Below are positions 62,392 to 64,000 of a DNA stretch of 64,000 nucleotides, one piece after another. Each line of letters starts with the position of its first letter. Positions within the stretch are counted from its first letter, which is position 1. Source of the DNA: Kitasatospora sp. MMS16-BH015 (GTDB lineage: Bacteria > Actinomycetota > Actinomycetes > Streptomycetales > Streptomycetaceae); contig NZ_CP025394.1 of assembly GCF_002943525.1 (NCBI RefSeq), positions 1,364,001 through 1,428,000 on the forward strand, written 5' to 3'. The translations under genes were made by a program, and so were the position numbers. The notes below the pieces were generated by a model. It saw nothing but the letters and a program-made list of their open reading frames with translations. It ran no database searches and was not told where the DNA came from.

Positions 62392-62622
62392 TCAGGCACC
62401 GGGCCGGGCAGCGGCGTTCATGGCCTCGACGAGGCTCCGGGGGCGCAGATCGGTCCAGGTCGCCTCGACGTAGTCGAGGCAGGACTGCCGGGTGTCCTCA
62501 CCGTGAACCTGCTCCCACCCCTCGGGCACGGCGAGCAGGACGGGCCACAGCGAGTACTGGTGCTCGTCGTTGCGCAGCACGACGTAGCGGGCGTCCTCGT
62601 CCTCGAACGGATTGATCATCAT
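62392..62622 (-). CDS. MbtH-like protein
   Basis: About 76 aa from the ATG at 62622 (AAAGGA upstream). Invariant MbtH residues are all present: NDEHQYSLWP, VPEGW, and YVEATWTDLRPRSL. It binds and activates NRPS adenylation domains, so NRPS genes should lie just beyond the window. Confidence 0.95.
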   Translation of the reverse strand: MMINPFEDEDARYVVLRNDEHQYSLWPVLLAVPEGWEQVHGEDTRQSCLDYVEATWTDLRPRSLVEAMNAAARPGA

Positions 62623-62645
62623 GGGTTCCTTTCGTCGGTTGTGAT

Positions 62646-63464
62646 TCAGCTCGGGCGAGCCAGGTGCCGGTTGACGGCCTGCGCGATCTCTCCCGCATGC
62701 TCGGGGTCGAGAACGGCACGGTGCTCGCAAGGCAATTCGTGAATGTCGAGGTCGCCGCCGACATGCCGACGCCACTGGTCCGCGTCGGTACTCGAACGGC
62801 CCGGTTCCTTCGCCGCGCTGACCAGCAGCACATCGCCGTCGTAGTGGCCGGGCACGTGACCGGCGATGATCTCGCAGCTATTGGCGAACACGGCGAACAA
62901 CCGGGCCAGCTCGGGCTCCGGCCAGTTCGCGACCGCGCTGCCGGTCGCCCGGAGGGCCGCCCAGAGTTCGGCTGGACATGCCCGTTCGACGTCGAGATCC
63001 CCGCTGCCGGCGCGCAACTCGTGTAGGAAGGCGGACCGGACGGCGGCGGGGCCGTCGGTGGTGAACCTCGAACTGTCGCCGGGAAAGCTGTCGAGGACGG
63101 CCACCAGCCCGACCTCCTCCCCCGCCGCATGAAGGATGCGCGCCATCTCGTGTACGGCGAAGCCACCCAGCGACCAGCCGATCAGGTGGTAGGGCCCGGT
63201 CGGCCGGACCGCCCGGATCAGGCGGAGGTAGCTCACCGCCATCTCGTGCACCGAGCGCGGCAGAGCAGCGCCGGGCAGCAGCCCGGGAGACTGGATCGCG
63301 TACAGCGGCCGTCCCGGATCGAGCTCCGCGCACAGCGTGGCATAGGCCCACCCCATGCCGATGCCCGGATGGACGCAGAACACCGGGTCACCCGTGCCAC
63401 GCGGACGCAGGGCCAACAAGGTGTCGAGCCCCTCGCCGGAGCCGTCCAGGTCGTCCACCGCCAA
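62646..63464 (-). CDS. NRPS-type thioesterase (alpha/beta hydrolase)
   Basis: 272 aa; TTG 63464 or GTG 63458 start after AGGAG. PVFCVHPGIGMGWAYATL, nucleophile Ser in IGWSLGG, and the catalytic His in PCEHRAVLDPEHA. It resembles the TE domain of EntF-like synthetases as a free protein. It may release the peptide or edit misloaded carriers. Confidence 0.88.
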   Translation of the reverse strand: MAVDDLDGSGEGLDTLLALRPRGTGDPVFCVHPGIGMGWAYATLCAELDPGRPLYAIQSPGLLPGAALPRSVHEMAVSYLRLIRAVRPTGPYHLIGWSLGGFAVHEMARILHAAGEEVGLVAVLDSFPGDSSRFTTDGPAAVRSAFLHELRAGSGDLDVERACPAELWAALRATGSAVANWPEPELARLFAVFANSCEIIAGHVPGHYDGDVLLVSAAKEPGRSSTDADQWRRHVGGDLDIHELPCEHRAVLDPEHAGEIAQAVNRHLARPS

Positions 63465-63491
63465 TTCTCCTGTCGTCTGAATGAGTCGGGA

Positions 63492-64000
63492 CTAGTTCCA
63501 GGTCAGGTCCACGGCGAGGCCGCGGTAGCCCTGGATGATGTTGGAGCTCAGCCACAGCGGCTCGTCCACGAGCGCAACCCCGCTGATCCGCTCACCCATC
63601 GCGCGGTACAGCGCCTGGAGTTCGATCCGGGTCATCGCCGCACCCAGGCAGTGGTGCGGGCCGTGTCCGAACCCGAGGTGTCCACCGTTCGCGCGGTCAA
63701 GGCGGAACTCCCCGGGGTCTTCGAACACGGTCGGGTCACGGTTGCAGGACGCCAGCCACACCGCGACCGCGTCCCCCTTGCGGATCCGTGCACCGCCGAC
63801 CTCGGTGTCCTGCTCCGCGACCCGCAGCACGTGCATCGCGGGCGAGGTCCACCGCACCGTCTCCTCGACCGCCGCAGCGATCCGGGTGCCGTCCGCGACC
63901 AGCGCCGGCAGCAGCCCCTGAGTGACGGCGACGGCGTGGAAAGCACCGGTGATCGCATGCCGGGTGGTCTCGTTGCCACCGACGAGGACGTTGTCACAGT
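63492..64000 (-). CDS. Cytochrome P450, C-terminal part (cut by window end)
   Basis: About 169 codons remain. I-helix VGGNETTRHA, K-helix EETVRW with ExxR, and the heme loop FGHGPHHCLGAAM with the axial cysteine. All are canonical, CYP107/OxyD-like. In Hpg-type peptide clusters such P450s beta-hydroxylate carrier-bound residues or cross-link aromatic rings. Confidence 0.92.
   Translation of the reverse strand, partial: CDNVLVGGNETTRHAITGAFHAVAVTQGLLPALVADGTRIAAAVEETVRWTSPAMHVLRVAEQDTEVGGARIRKGDAVAVWLASCNRDPTVFEDPGEFRLDRANGGHLGFGHGPHHCLGAAMTRIELQALYRAMGERISGVALVDEPLWLSSNIIQGYRGLAVDLTWN

Noticed and set aside
1..64000. tRNA, rRNA or CRISPR loci
   Set aside because: I looked for tRNA-like cloverleaf segments, especially near the element ends, and for regularly spaced repeats, and saw none.

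Overview
The window is high-GC actinomycete DNA, most likely a Streptomyces or Kitasatospora chromosome. Third codon positions are G/C-rich, GTG/TTG starts and 4-bp gene overlaps are common, and a DUF2510 membrane protein and 4-hydroxyphenylglycine genes are present.

Three regions are visible. (1) Positions 1-5374 are chromosome: the end of a PLP aldolase/deaminase-like gene, a small unknown protein, a DUF2510 membrane protein, an SDR, a class-I amidotransferase-like hydrolase, a CDF metal exporter and the 5' part of a 5'-3' exonuclease gene. (2) Positions 5365-51375 are one integrated mobile element of about 46.0 kb. It entered the exonuclease gene through a large serine recombinase (49711-51309). 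The 10-bp core GCGACCGGGA is present at both ends (5365-5374 and 51366-51375). The displaced 3' end of the host gene is stranded at 51366-51865, and the element supplies a replacement 3' end in frame at its left end. (3) Positions 51376-64000 are chromosome again: the stranded fragment, a decayed IS3-family element and the edge of a nonribosomal-peptide cluster.

The left half of the element is a defence island heavily hit by insertion sequences. It holds a 1,703-aa STAND-type NTPase. It holds an ABC-three-component-like operon (DUF4297/Cap4-type nuclease, small middle protein, SMC-like ATPase). It also holds a five-gene operon that merges a type I restriction-modification set (R, S, M) with a Septu-like pair (PtuA-type ATPase and an HNH nuclease with a C-terminal RAMA/DUF4357-like domain). 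The R subunit keeps its nuclease motif but has lost the Walker A lysine and both motif VI arginines. This composite operon is the best candidate here for an undescribed system. IS5-, IS3- and IS30-type elements lie between and inside these genes, some nested.

The right half carries a MobF relaxase with an oriT-like inverted repeat, a metallophosphoesterase-fold protein lacking its metal ligands, and two divergent gene sets. One is an XRE regulator, a flavoprotein and two Nudix hydrolases. The other is an NDK-like kinase, a CYTH protein, an HD protein, an unknown, a methyltransferase and a GHKL ATPase. No type IV secretion, FtsK/TraB or replication gene was seen, so the element looks mobilizable rather than self-transmissible.

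The right flank (63999 down to 52866, all on the minus strand) encodes a P450, thioesterase, MbtH protein, hydroxymandelate synthase, aminotransferase, alanine-racemase-fold protein, hydroxymandelate oxidase, SagB-type oxidoreductase, MFS exporter, Cys/Met PLP lyase and an OsmC-like protein. These point to a hydroxyphenylglycine-containing peptide whose NRPS genes lie beyond 64000.
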